Assembly (NCBI RefSeq): GCF_023053635.1
Contig: NC_086178.1
Span: forward strand, 48,196,726-48,260,725
DNA length: 64,000 bases
From: Elgaria multicarinata webbii
Lineage: Eukaryota > Chordata > Lepidosauria > Squamata > Anguidae
Reading direction: 5' to 3'
The position numbers were made by a program, and so were the translations under genes. Below are positions 33,424 to 45,905 of the stretch, one piece after another; the first letter of the stretch is position 1, and every line of letters begins with the position of its first letter. The notes below the pieces were generated by a model that was given only the letters and a program-made list of their open reading frames with translations, searched no databases and was not told where the DNA came from.

Positions 33424-33510
33424 TGCAATCCTTTACATGCCTACTCAGAAGTAAGTTCTATTAATTTTAATGAGACTTATACCCAGGTATATGTTTATAG
33501 GATTGCAGCT
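33424..33510. repeat. Palindromic ACAATCCTATGCA element, class 1
   Basis: TGCAATCCTTTACATGCCTA, AGTAAGTTCTATTAA mirrored by TTTTAATGAGACTTATAC, then TTATAGGATTGCAGC. It lies about 340 bp from the preceding copy. Confidence 0.8.
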
Positions 33511-34545
33511 GAAAACATCTAGCTTGAATATTGTTTCCAAAGTTTCGCTGCTGCCTCCTTGTAGTTGCTGCAGAAGAAAATCATGGTTGATGATTGGATT
33601 TGGACTGTGAATCAACTGTCTACCCGCAATTTTTGGTTGATGGCATGGGACAGCTGCTAAGAATCTGAGGGAGAAAGGGGAGTTTCAGAAAAAGTGGGAG
33701 TGACTTTGCTGAGAGAGTAAAATGCCTTCATGTTCTCAACTGGTCAGAATTTACTCATTCCCAGGCCTTCACTTCCATGCTCGGATACTACAAAACTACA
33801 TTTGGGGGATGCATGTTTTTAAATATTTGTTCTGTGTGTCATATGTCACTTAATAGGACAAGTTCATTCATCGTCTGTTTCTAAAACAAAGTCAAAACAA
33901 AGCAAATGAATACTGTTCAACATATGGTACTAAGAAGTAGTGAGTGAATTGGGAAAGATGGGTGATTTCCAGATAAAATGTTAACTATATACAATGCTAT
34001 AAAATATATCACTACAAAGATCCTATGGCATGAGCTGAAATAAAAGAAAAGCTTTTGTTTGATTAATATAGTCTCCCTATGCAGTCTTGGATGGTTTATC
34101 CTCTGCACTTATTTATGGACTTCAAGTAGAGAGAGCTGATCCTAAGAACTGTACCAGGGAATTTTATTAGGTTTTATTTCCATTTATATAGGATGTGCTG
34201 CCATCTTTTCCCATACATGTGGCATAGCATTCTGCTTTTGCCATTGATTCATAATTCCTTTGGGCACAAGGGACATTTATGTATATAAACCTCTTATAAC
34301 TTATTACCTGAAGACCAACTACAAGATGTACAAAATACTGAAATAAATTACTAAAACAGAAAAATACTACTTTGTAGTATTGTATTTTATATTTGAGTGT
34401 GTAAATGGAGTAGAGTGGTCTACCCTAGTGATTCTAGAATATTATCTGTATGAATGGAATACAAAGATTACAATATTCCAGTGACTGGCTGATGCCAAAT
34501 TGTTAATTTCCCTGGGGGTAATGCACTGTTTGATTCTTTCTCTCT

Positions 34546-34669
34546 TAGGCCTTAGCTAGACTTAAGGTTTATCCCGGGAACGTCCCGGGGTCGTCCCTGC
34601 CTGCTTCTGGGATCCCCTGTGTGTCGTTGACATGAACAGGGATGAACCTTAGGTCTACCTAAGGCCTTA
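34546..34669. repeat. Palindromic DNA element with TAGGCCTTAGCTAGAC ends
   Basis: The left end TTAGGCCTTAGCTAGACTTA and the right end TAGGTCTACCTAAGGCCTTA are inverted relatives; the centre holds TCCCGGGAACGTCCCGGGG. It resembles a short squamate MITE. Confidence 0.75.
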
Positions 34670-35666
34670 CACATACACACGTGTGTGTAAAAGAGAGAGA
34701 GATTGAGAGAATCATAAATATATAAATTCGCTGTGCCGAAAATGTCTTCCACATTTTTTTCAACCTTTCTCATTCAATTTTATAGAAGAATTTTCTTTCA
34801 AAAAGAAATTCAAAGAAGAAAAGTTTGGAGAAATTTTCATGGTTTGGTTTCAATGTTCTTGTGCTTACCTTTCTTATGAGGTGGCGGAATGTGTGCGAGT
34901 GTGCTGTCTTTCATTGTACGATCACTTCCTTGTCTTGCCACACTACAATTAATGCACAGGGAAAGACATCATGAAGTAATTCCCCTCATAGGGCTTTTTC
35001 AGTTCAGAAGTTGCAAGCAGCCTGGAAGTCTGCAAAGCAATGGAGAAATGTAGAATAGAAAGAAAAAGCACACACTAAATTTTCCCACCATTTTTGTGGG
35101 TTGCCTCCTTCTCCACCCCACCATACACTTGAATGACACTAGGTATGGGGCATGGTGAAGAGTGTAAAGTGGTGACCAGGTTGCTAAACCCGTATGCTGA
35201 TGTTGCCACTTGTAGTGGCAGCACAAAAATCAAAAACTATGAGGAAGAAATGGAAAACTGCTGCAACTGCTGCTAATGGGGAGCTCCACCTCCAAGAAAC
35301 TGAGAATTTCTGCTCACCATGGAGAAATTCGGTAAAATTGTCCCCACAATTTCTCTGCCCATAAATAGGGTGGAGAATTTCAAGAGGCCATCTACGCACA
35401 GCTCTGATATACACACACACACACACACAAAAGTAAATGAGAAAAAATAGCTGGGCTGCAAAAACTATACTGCTCTATAGTTTGTCCATAAGTTCCTTGT
35501 ATGGTACAGTAACCTTCAGTTATGCTTTTGTTTGTTTTGTTAAAGATCACTTTGTTTCAATGTGGAAATTATCCAAGTCACATTTGTTTATTATGCTAGT
35601 CTGTGGAAGAATTAAGCCTAAGGACCAGTTAAAACATAACCTAGGGTCATAGCTTTCCACATATTG

Positions 35667-35792
35667 CAGTGGTGGGCAACTTGCAGCCCTCCAGGTTTTT
35701 GGTCTACAACTCCCATATAGTATAGCCAATAGTGAGGGATGGTGGGAGTCGTAGGTTAAACCTTCTGGTGGGCCACAAGTTGCCCACTCCTA
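35667..35792. repeat. Palindromic hAT-like MITE
   Basis: Starts CAGTGGTGGGCAACTTGCAG and ends GGCCACAAGTTGCCCACTCC, with ACAACTCCCATATAG mirrored by GATGGTGGGAGTCGT. No clear 8-bp duplication was seen. Confidence 0.75.
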
Positions 35793-37576
35793 ACGTAGTA
35801 GATCATGAGGTAATATCACAGGCTTGCACGTCCTCCCCCATCATTCATATAACCTTATAGGAAATGATAGGTTATAAACTCGATAGGGGAGGATGAATAA
35901 AGGTAGGGTTTGCTGTTGAGGTGTCCATGCATCCGGGCTTTGTGTGAACTGGCTCTCCAATGCTTTTGATCTTGAGACATGGAAATCATAGTACTAGGGT
36001 GGGATAACACAAAGGAGAGTATAAGGCGGCACTAGGGTTACTAGAGCCTTTCTAAATTCCTCACTGCAAGGGAAGATGATGAAGCTGCTATGCTTTTGGA
36101 GCTTGTTTTATCTCCTTGTGTGCCTGTCCTCTCCCCATCCCTAATAGCAAGTGGGCCTGTGCTGTGGGGTAAAATCGGGATGGTGAGGGGGCTTGCCAGG
36201 GGATCAGATAGATCAGGAAGTGCGGAGGTAGGTGGAGCTTGTGTGGGAAAGAAAGGATGAATGCATGCTGAAGGGTAGTGAGAAAGAAAAGTTGCACCCT
36301 GACAAATGTACCTGCATGATACATGTGTCTGCTTCGGTCACATGTTGGACACATATCTAAAACATCTTGGGAGTGCATTTAGGAAAAGTAATGTGTGAAA
36401 TGGCCCTCAGACACTTCCAAGAGGCCACATGAGCGAACTGCTGCTCTTGCTCTCCTGGTAAAAGTCTCCTGATGTAGCGTACTTGGAAAAAAAGGGAGGA
36501 AAGCACAGTGCATTCTTAACACCTATTTTGAGAGTTGTTTGGGGACAGCACTTCGAATAGGATCTTCTGGGCGTAGATAGCAGGACAGGATAATCCTTGA
36601 AAGCAGCACTCTGACTGAGACTATAATGTGGTGGCCACAGCTGTTCAAGTCCAGTTATGCCTTTGCGTGCAGGATACAGGGGCAGAGCCCCTGCTGAAAG
36701 GCAGTGCTTGAAGTGTCTACATGCAGCAAAAGCTTTGCTATGAAGCAATTTTAAGGGCATGAAGTGGCTGCACATGCAGCTGTTGTGCTGCAGTTGCTGG
36801 CCTCTTCCTTCCCCTTTTATTCACATGAGTAGCATCTGCCTTTTCGCGGATGGGCCAGGAAGATGGTTTGGACTCTTGCTCTTATGCAGAGGTCTGAGAG
36901 TGTGTTTTGACCCAACTGCAGGGGATTGCACTCATCTGGTGCTCTTCTTTTAAACTGCTACCTTAACGCTGGAACATAATACAGAGAAGCAGAACTCCTA
37001 TTTGGCATTTGAGTTCATAAAGTTTCAACATTGAAAAGGTCAGTAATAATTGTTTTCCCACCTGCCTGATTAACGATATGCATTAATGTTTGCTCAACAT
37101 GTAGCTGCGTATTCCAGGTGGCACACTCTTTCCAAGGGGGTGCATGTTAGTGATTATGAAAAGAGTAGCAACACAAGGTACCTTAAACTCCAGCACCAAC
37201 TCTGATATAGTCAACATCTATGAATTAAGGTTGCTTTGTACTTCAGATTACAATCAGGCTGGAAATAACCCCAAAGGATCACATTTGCATTTGGTTGATG
37301 TCATGAGAGGTTCTGTAGCACAAAGGCTTACTTCCATGTAAATGTACATAGGATTGTAGCTTTAGCTCCACTAAAGTAAGCGGGTGCAATCCAGACACCA
37401 TTGGAAGCTAGGCCGTGTGAACAGAATTAGAACTGATGTGTGTTTATTAATGATAGGATTTAAATTGGAACTGTGTGGATAGATGGGATTCAATCAAAGC
37501 ATTCTGGCTCATTGAACTAATACAAATAAAAGTCTGTTTAATTTCCCTTACAGAGTAACTATGCAAGGGAACAAGA

Positions 37577-37741
37577 AGCATGAAAATAACAAACGGAACC
37601 TGCAACAAAATGTTGCAGTGTGAATTGCTATTCAGGATTCCAGTCACTCCATTCACCATGGCCACTGAGAAAACTCAGTCATCACTGGGTTGTTTTGGTG
37701 GTTCCCACCTTAGGGATTTTCCCCCCTAAAATTTTTTTATA
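37577..37741 (+). repeat. Triplicated unit, copy 1
   Basis: About 165 bp from AGCATGAAAATAACAAACGG to the CCCCCCTAAA run. Near-identical to copy 3; lacks the 18-bp left extension that copies 2 and 3 share. Confidence 0.9.
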
Positions 37742-38579
37742 CTTTCCCCCAAGACTGCTGGTGCCTTCCTCTTGTGCATGGGTGGTTCAGTTTTGGCTAT
37801 ATAAGCAACAGCACGCAGAGCCTGAACATAAAAAAAATAATAGTGAATGATAAACATTGTGGAGTGGTACCTAGGAATCTCTCATGTACAACAGACAGAG
37901 GAGAGAAAGTTCTTGTTTTCATGGAACTTAACTTTTCTGCGTGTGGAAATGTTAGTAGGCGTTGGCTATACAACTTTTGTGCCATTCCGCTTTATCTTCA
38001 ATGCAAGATGAGTACAAGTTGATTGGACTGCTAAAAAGCTGTACTGTCAGGTTTGTATATGGATTCTTTCTATTGCCTTTTTAATCCTTTCCACTGATAT
38101 ATTGTTGTAGATGCTGGCTATCAACTAGAAACTAATAATGGGAGATGTATTCCTGATAGCTGGAAAGCCTTCTCCTGCTTTTGGAGTGTAATGCCCAGCC
38201 ACAGTTAAGAAAGGTGACCCTCCAGTTGTGGAAATACTTTGAAGCAGTTTGAATAGGGAGAGGCAAAGCACTGTGAGTTGTTTGAAGCTCATTGGGTATG
38301 CAGAGGCGCTCTCCCTGGCAAACTGATACAGGATTAGTGGCTGTGGAGTCTCAGCACAGGAGTGCCTATTTGCTATTCTAGTATGTAGTCCATGTATATA
38401 TTTTTTAAAAAGAACAAATACTACAAAGATACCATATATCTCCAGTGATCTCCCATCCAAAGAAAACGGCAGTCGGTAGGCTGCTCCTGGAGCTTTTGAA
38501 ATAGGGAAAGCGAGGAACCACGTACATAGATAAAAGCTGGCTGCTGACAAACAATAAGCACTTCTGTTGAGTTAACATT

Positions 38580-38728
38580 TGGTACTTTTATGTTCTTTTA
38601 AATTGTAATGCTTTTAACTTTTTTTGTTTTAAATTACTTTTGTAATTGTGGTTATTTGTAAGCTGCCTTAAAAACTCAAGTGACAGACAGGGAACATAAA
38701 TCCTACAAGAAATAAATAAGTTTTAACG
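38580..38728 (+). mobile_element. L2-type LINE tail
   Basis: TTGTAATGCTTTTAACT, TGTAAGCTGCCTTAAAAAC and a closing AATAAATAAG match the 3' UTR plan of the forward LINE tails. Confidence 0.6.
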
Positions 38729-39052
38729 TGTCTGCCTTTCCTGGATAAATGTGCTGGCAACATCTGTTTAGGCTGAAATAAATATTCATCACATTGCTGG
38801 TGCTGGTCTGAATAGTATTGCGACGTGGAGGGCGGGGAGACCCACTCTGATATTCTAACACCAGGGGACAGCAGCTTACCACAAAAAAGAAACCTTAAGT
38901 GCAGTGCAGGATATCAAATCTTCAGATGGAAACCAGTGTGATCTGTCAGCAAATTTCTAATGCACAATGGCTACATTTTTCAAAAGCAAAATTTGCCGTG
39001 AGTTCTAAGGTAAAACTATTCACTTGCCATGTATTTCATTTGTGATTTCATT

Positions 39053-39122
39053 TGACATCACAGACCACCAGCATGAAAATAACAAACGGAACCTGCAACA
39101 AAATGTTGCAGTGTGAATTGCT
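39053..39122 (+). repeat. Triplicated unit, copy 2 (partial)
   Basis: 70 bp from TGACATCACAGACCACCAGC to GTGTGAATTGCT, identical to copy 3 over this length, then unrelated. Confidence 0.9.
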
Positions 39123-39792
39123 CATGATGAATATTAAAATGTGCATACTCTTTAGGTCCCCCAAAATGAATGATTTAATATGTCGTTTTGGAATGGCAGT
39201 CTGAGAGAGAGTGGGAGTAAAATGGACTACTTTATGGTGGTTATTGCCTGCTATACTTTTTTTATTTTTTGCTTAGTAAGTGAGAAGTCCATTTTATTCC
39301 ATGGGAGAAGGGGGTGGGTAAGCCAAAGTACTAATTTCTCTTTGAGCATCATAATAAATATTGACTAAAGAAAATTGGGGTATTAAAAGTATTTGCAATT
39401 TGAGGGTCTCTTCAGATTAGTTTAATGCTGCTGAATGCTAGCATTTACTTATTTCCTTTCTATTTTATCCTTGCAACCCTCCTAGTGAGCTTCATGGCAG
39501 ACTGGGGACTTAGAACCTGGATCTTCCAAGGCCTAGTCCAACACACTACACCACAAAACTGAAAATGTTTAGTAAGGAACTGAATGTGTGTTTGTGGATA
39601 TTCAAAAGTGTGCTTCCTCATTTTGCAACATGCCAACCTTCAAGTTGTTTTAATATTTTAAAAATACTTTAAGTTAAAATAAAAATCAATAAAAACCCAC
39701 AGCCACCATATTAAGGGCCCAGCCATAGTGCATGTAAAAAGTATGTGAGGGTTGCTTTTACTTTGGTCTAGTGATAGCCTTGCATACTGTGG

Positions 39793-39973
39793 TGACATCA
39801 CAGACCACCAGCATGAAAATAACAAACGGAACCTGCAACAAAATGTTGCAGTGTGAATTGCTATTCAGGATTCCAGTCACTCCATTCACCATGGCCACTA
39901 AGAAAACTCAGTCATCACTGGGTTGTTTTGGTGGTTCTCACCTTAGGGATTTCCCCCCCTAAAGATTTTTTAT
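39793..39973 (+). repeat. Triplicated unit, copy 3 (longest)
   Basis: 181 bp. It contains everything in copy 2 at its left and everything in copy 1 at its right (three or four differences from copy 1), so it is the best guess for the parent. Confidence 0.9.
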
Positions 39974-40119
39974 ATTTCTGCATGCATTTAGAAGATAGCT
40001 AAGTTAGGTTGTCTCTACACAGACAGTAAAGCTGATGGGCAAAATCAGTAGACCTGACTTCTGTAGGAGCTTTAGAATGGATTACTCTTCAGGTTAGCAT
40101 ACATCATGTAATGCATGGT

Positions 40120-40179
40120 TGTTCCAAAGTACCCACATTCTTTGGGTTCTTGGCCAGAGAATGTGGGTTCTTTGGAACA
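40120..40179. repeat. 22-bp hairpin, 21 of 22 paired
   Basis: TGTTCCAAAGTACCCACATT against AATGTGGGTTCTTTGGAACA, loop 16 bases. No element ends are evident. Confidence 0.8.
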
Positions 40180-41474
40180 CAGCTGGGTCTGTGGGGAATG
40201 TTCATATATATTCACTTCTGCTAACTGTACTAACTTCCTAAAATGAGCTTTAGTGTAGGAATGTGGATGGCTGACTCATATGCAGATAGACGTTGCTATT
40301 TGTTTTCCCCTGTGTACATCACTGGATTGTCAGTGACGTTCAGGATGAGATAAATGTTTTTGGTTAGAGAGAGGCATCCATTGGCCAATGGGCCATACCA
40401 AAATGCACACATCTTGTTTTTGTTTCCACCCCTTCAAACCCTAGCAGAACTATGAAGGAGGAAGCTACTGCTAAGGGACCTAGGTGGTGTGTTGCTGGCT
40501 GACTTAGGCATGGGAGTTGCGTGGATTTAGTGGTGCTAGGAATGCACTTGGTAATTGCTGAAGGACCTCCTGTTACCGTTTCTCTCCTTCGTTGCCCGCA
40601 GCTCTTAGATCCAAACTTTATGATCTGCAGCCTTGTAATATATGTTTAGCTGGACAATACTTCCTCAGACAGCAGGTGGGGGATTGAATGTTTGTATGCT
40701 CTGTACGTATGCCATTAGCATGATAGGGAGTAGAGCTCTAAGCTAGCTTTCTCCCACAGCGTGCTAGTTCTGTAAGCATAGGGAATTTTCTGAGGGCCAG
40801 TATATACCAAAAACAGGTTAGGATTAAATTAACCAGGAGTACATTGCAAGGAGGCTAAGAGTTGGCTGAATTCAGTCTGCTAATCTAAATTCCTTGCTGA
40901 TGATTGAACATGGGATTCCATACATCTGTACCAGATAAGAACCAGATTCTGTGCTATGGCAAGAAACTTTGTGCCTCATTCCTAGGATCAGTGCACGCAG
41001 GAAGTTTGCTGGAAATAAAAGGTCCTATGCAAGTTAAGGACCACATGTTCTGAGAGCATATTGCTAAATGTTGGTGGTATGGACCAAAGGTCAACCATAT
41101 TTTAGTCAGGAAAGACTGAAGAGGATGCCGTTGCAGATTCAGCATGTTATGTTAAGGCATCATAGCTGGTCTCATGAATACTTATACCATGCCTAGATTG
41201 TAACTCACCTTTTATTGTTTCCATCCACATTTTGAAAACTTCAGGAAATTATGGAAATTGTGAACTGCATATTCTGCACAGCCAACTACCATGCTATAAA
41301 AATCTACTCACAATCACTTCTCTGTTTAAAATAGAAATTAAGAGAAGAGAAACTCTTTTTTTTTTTTTTTTTGTATAAGTAGGATGCTGAAGTAGAAGCA
41401 AAGTTGCATCTGTGCTCTGCAGTACTTGGCATGCTGATAATGTTAAATATTATTAATAGTAGTACCCTCTAGAA

Positions 41475-41920
41475 CATGGGTTCTCAACAAGGGGGGAATT
41501 CTACCCCTGGGGGGAATTTTAGGGTTCCAGGGGGGAACTGGGGCCACTATTCAGCAAAGTATGATGTCCTGTAGATTATGTCTTCCTACACGTTATTTAA
41601 AACGTCCCAGAAAAGTGTCATGTCGTCTGCAAAAGCCAGGCCTTTGCTCTCTTTTCCCTCCCTCCCTTGCAATCCTGGAAGTTTCAACCTTCCCATTTAA
41701 AGGGGCAACGCAAAGCATGGGAGCTGAGAATGTAAAAGGGACCATGCTTTGCGTTGCCCCTTTAAATGGAACTAATATGGAAAAAATAAAAGATTTTCAA
41801 TATTATATGCATATTATTTGGAATGCACCTTTTGAGTTAGACTATCTTGGGAAGGGGGGAATTATATTCTGAACAATGGTGAAAGGGGGGAATGGAGCAA
41901 AAAAAGGTTGAGAACCACTG
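41475..41920. mobile_element. Non-autonomous hAT (Charlie-like) transposon with 8-bp target duplication
   Basis: The right end GGTTGAGAACCACTG is the reverse complement of the hAT/Charlie consensus CAGTGGTTCTCAACC; the left end is CATGGGTTCTCAAC. An exact 8-bp duplication CTCTAGAA flanks it (41467-41474 and 41921-41928). Inside, a perfect 28-bp inverted pair (41693-41720 and 41742-41769) forms a hairpin. No transposase; 446 bp. Confidence 0.9.
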
Positions 41921-42675
41921 CTCTAGAATATTGTTGAATCTTTACCATGGGTATTGGCCTAAACATGAAATGTCATTTTCAAAATAATGTCGTTGACCAT
42001 TATTTGTAGCCAATTTCTTACTTTTGATGAAGTTCTTGTAACAATATACTTGCTATGGCAGGGAATTTCTCATGGCTTGGTTAAAGTGTAATATTAAATC
42101 ATGGTTTGGGACAGTGTGAATGAGTTATGAGCTTGTGCAGTCCCTTCTCCCCTCACACATTGTGATTCTCTTCCTCTCTTCTTGGTTTGTAGGCAAATCA
42201 TAGTTTACTGTTGCATCTGAAGCAGCACTTTGCCCTACAAACCAGGATTGTAATTCAGGTTTTGATCCTGGTTTGCAATCCTGATTTTATATACAATGGT
42301 TTGCTTGTAAACCAGGGAGGGAGGGAGAGAATTTCAGCCCTCAAAAGAAGGAGGGTGTGAGCTGGAGGTTTGTTCTACGCTCATTCATGTAATGCCAAGC
42401 CATACTTTGGTGTTATCTCTGAATTGAGTCAAAGCCTCAGATATGTAGTTCAGGTCCTGGTTATGATATGTTTCATATAAATAATGGAAAGCCCCTTATT
42501 TCCCCAAGTTCTCTAGATTCTCATTTCTTTGACTTCCTGTTTGAATTGTTTCTTAAATTATTTTCAGCAGCTCATTTCATTTGAACATGTAAGAGGAACA
42601 AAATCTGGCCAGTCATTACCAGTAACATATTTGTTTTTCATGAACATGGACTTGGAAATCTGTTTCCTGATTGTT

Positions 42676-44110
42676 AACTATTTATTACATTTATATACCG
42701 CCCCATAGCCAAAGCTCTCTGGGCAGTTTACAGAAGTTAAAAACAGTGAATATATATATATATATATATATTTAAACCATAAAAAGCATAAGATACTAAC
42801 AAAAACAAACATTATCCATTTAAAACAACTATTCTGGGGTCAGTTAAAAAACTCAGCATATGCTGTTAAATGCCTGGGAGAAGAGAAAAGTCTTGACCTG
42901 GCGCCAAAAGGATAACAACGTTGGTGCCAGGCGAGCCTCATCAGGGAGATCATTCCATAATTGAGGGGCCACCACTGAAAAGGCCCTCTCCCTGGTTGCC
43001 ACTCTCCGAGCTTACCTCAGGGTAGGCACCCAGAGGAGGACCTTAGATGTTGAGCGTAGTGTATGGGTAGGTTCATGTCGGGAGAGGGATTCCGTCAGGT
43101 ATTGTGGCCCCAAGCCATATAAAGCTTTATAGGTTAAAACCAGCACCTTGAATTGAGCTCGAAAACATTTTTGTGAACCGCGCAGAGAGCTCCGGCTATT
43201 GGGTGGTATAGAAATGTAATAAATAAATAAATAAATAAATAAATATAGCCAGCCAATGCAAGCGGGCCAGAGTCGGTCTTATATGCTCGAACCTTCTGGT
43301 TCCAGTTATCAATCTGGCTGCTGCATTTTGCACAAGCTGCAGCTTCTGAACCATCTTCAAAGGCAGCGCCACGTAGAGGGCATTGCAGTAATCTAATTTG
43401 GAGTTACCAGAGCATAGACAACTGAAGCTAGGTTATCCCTGTCCAGATAGGGGCATAGCTGGGCCACCAGCCAAAGCTGGTAGAAGGCACTCCATGCCAC
43501 CAAGCCCACCTGGGTCTCAAGTGACAGAGATGGTTCTAGGAGAACCCCCAAGCTATGAACCTGCTCCTTCAGGGGGAGTGCAACCCCATCCAGAATAGGT
43601 TGAACACCCACTGTCCGGTCAGAAGAACCACCCACTAACAGCATCTCAGTATTGTCTGGATGACAGTATTGTCTGATGACAACACACTCCAAAACTCCGA
43701 ATGACCTCACCCAACGGTTTCATGTAAATGTTAAACAGCATGGGAGACAAAACTGACCCCTGCGGAACCCCATACTGGAGAATTCACAGAGCCGAGCAAT
43801 GTTTGCCCAATACCACCTTCTGGAGCCAACCAGCCAGGTAGGAGTGGAACCACTGCAATGCAGTGCCCCCCACTCCCAACTCAGTCAGATGCTCCAGAAG
43901 GATACCATGGTTGATGGTATCGAAAGCCGCTGAGAGATCAAGGAGAATCAACAGAGTCACACTCCCTCTGTCTTTCTCCTGACATAGGTCATCATACAGG
44001 ACCAAGGCTGTTTCTGTGCCAAAACCAGGCCTAAAATCTGACTGAAATGCCTTGTATCTCATATCAGGTTGCTTGTATCGCATATCAGCTAGCTTTCCTA
44101 TGGCATATTT
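42676..44110 (-). mobile_element. L2-type LINE, partial ORF2 to 3' end, with a nested tail inserted
   Basis: On the minus strand: FQSDFRPGFGTETALVLYDD and LLILLDLSAAFDTINHGILL (reverse transcriptase motif A; 43784-44134), then the post-RT region (43393-43710), then the 3' UTR at 42676-42900 with a TA run at 42752-42772. Frames are broken, with missing RT sequence between the pieces. It is the longest LINE of the 8179-8745 family in this window. A forward L2 tail is inserted at 43166-43245. Confidence 0.85.
43166..43245 (+). mobile_element. L2-type LINE tail inserted into an older LINE
   Basis: TTTGTGAACCGCGCAGAGAG, TATTGGGTGGTATAGAAATG and AAAT units run opposite to the host LINE, whose text resumes at AGCCAGCCAATGCAAGCGGG. 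The host has no such sequence in its 8179-8745 sister. Confidence 0.85.
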
Positions 44111-44599
44111 CTTGGGATAGAGAATCCCGCACAACCCCTATCTAGAGTTACACACATAGTCTAAGAAAGATGTGGGGGGAAAGCACTGAATGTGGGCAAA
44201 ATTGTAACAGAAGCGTTTGAAAATATTTTCCACTCAGAAATGATAACTGATTAACATATCCAAAATCTTCCAAAATCAAAGCACAGGAACACCATTAAAT
44301 TTGCATTTTAAAATGGCAGGCGTGTGCTAGCCTGCAGGTAAGTGTAATTTCTCCTTAACCTTTTATTTTTCAGTGTTGTCCCAGTGACTAGTAATTAACT
44401 GTAAAATACATAAAATATTCTAAAAAACACACAGGCTCAGGAACATGATCAAACTGTATTTTTCCTAGACTAATGTTAGTCACTGCATATTTATTTATAG
44501 TGAATTGTGGCTTTCATAGAAGAAATGTGGTATTTTAAATGTACTATGAGCCTTCAGGACAGGGTAAGATAGTAACCAGTCATATGGACTAAGACCATT

Positions 44600-44880
44600 G
44601 TGTGAGTATTCTGCTTTTTCATCTTCAATAGATATTTTGGGGGAAAGAAAAAATAATGGAAGAAGTTACGGGGAAGCATTGGAGAGTTACAAGTGGAAGA
44701 TGAAGACATCTGGACTCCACCCAGTAAACATTCTGTGATTGGGCAGGGGGCAGTTCCACAATAAAAGCCACATCTAAGGCACATCCCGGCAAGGCTTTTA
44801 TTGTGTCATCACTTTGTACAATGCCTTCTGATAGCTAGTGCTATGAGTCCTCCCTCTGGAAGCACAAATTTCTTGTGGTA
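44600..44880. repeat. DNA-element relative (fourth copy), internally inverted
   Basis: CATTGGAGAGTTACAAGTGG, GAAGACATCTGGACTCC and CACAATAAAAGCCACATCTA match the 55660 copy, but the next ~100 bases run in the opposite sense (GGCTTTTATTGTGTCATCAC, then ACAATGCCTTCTGATAGC). It is thus a palindromic join of two copies or a complete foldback form. Confidence 0.55.
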
Positions 44881-45749
44881 TGAAGTTTCAGGGACTAGAG
44901 TCCACTGGCATCTGATGAAGTGGACTCTCTAATCCTTGATGCCTTACGCCCTAATTTTGTTATTCTTTAATATTGGTAGCTTTGTTGTAGAGAGGAAAGG
45001 AAACGAAGCCTTCACAGGGCAGCAGTCACCTAAGGTTCAACGAATGGCTTCAATTTTGCTCTGAATAGTTTCCTTCCTCTCATTTCCCTTCTTCTCATAT
45101 TCTTCTCATTTTCAAGTGACTTGCATGTACGCAACTTTTCTGTGTGCAACTGCTGAGCCTGAGGTGGCTGAGGGTGGGGGTGGCTGGCTGAAGCAGCTTG
45201 CAACTTGCTTTGTGATCCATGTGACTGCAGTTTCCGTTAGTTCCTTCCGCAAGTTCTAAATTAATCTGATGTTAAGTGAGCACGAAGCAGCTTCTTTTAT
45301 TATTTATTTATTTATTTATTTATTTATTCATTTTCTTTTTAAGAGATACCAAGAGATCAGAGGACAAGAGATCACTGGTGCAGAATGAGCCCTCTAGAAC
45401 TGAGCCCATTGCTCCAAGCGGTGAGTAACAACCCCAGAACGTGTTGCTGTTCTTTGCCTTAAGAAAGGGTGGCAGATGATAACTAAGGGAGAGAATACAA
45501 CAGATGCTGGCCCATTCTGAACCCTTGCGCTGCAAAAGGTGTATCTTGCTTTATGGCATGGTGGAGTTCACTGAGAACGTGTATCAGTTCCATGAGGTGT
45601 GGTTCTTCCTGGAGGACACGATGTAGGATTCTGTAACGGAAAGGTGTCCTGGATGATACCTTGGGAAGAGACAAGGTAGGGGATTTTTACTGATAATGAG
45701 AAAATACCAAATTTAATTTGAGAGAGAATCTACTCGGAGGGCTAGCTGT

Positions 45750-45905
45750 TTATTATTTATTTATTTATTATAGTACTTTTATCCCGCCCTTTAGCCAAAA
45801 AGACTCTCAAGGTGGCTTACAAAAATATTTCTTAAGACAGACCCTGCCCACAGGCTTACAATCTAAAAAACATGACACAAAAGGAAAGGGGATTGGGAGG
45901 AAGGA
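45750..45905 (-). mobile_element. L2-type LINE 3' UTR
   Basis: TATTTATTTATTATAGTACT, CCGCCCTTTAGCC, AAGGTGGCTTACAAAAATAT and ACAGGCTTACAATCTAAAA form a LINE 3' UTR distinct from the 8179 and 11849 families. Confidence 0.7.
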
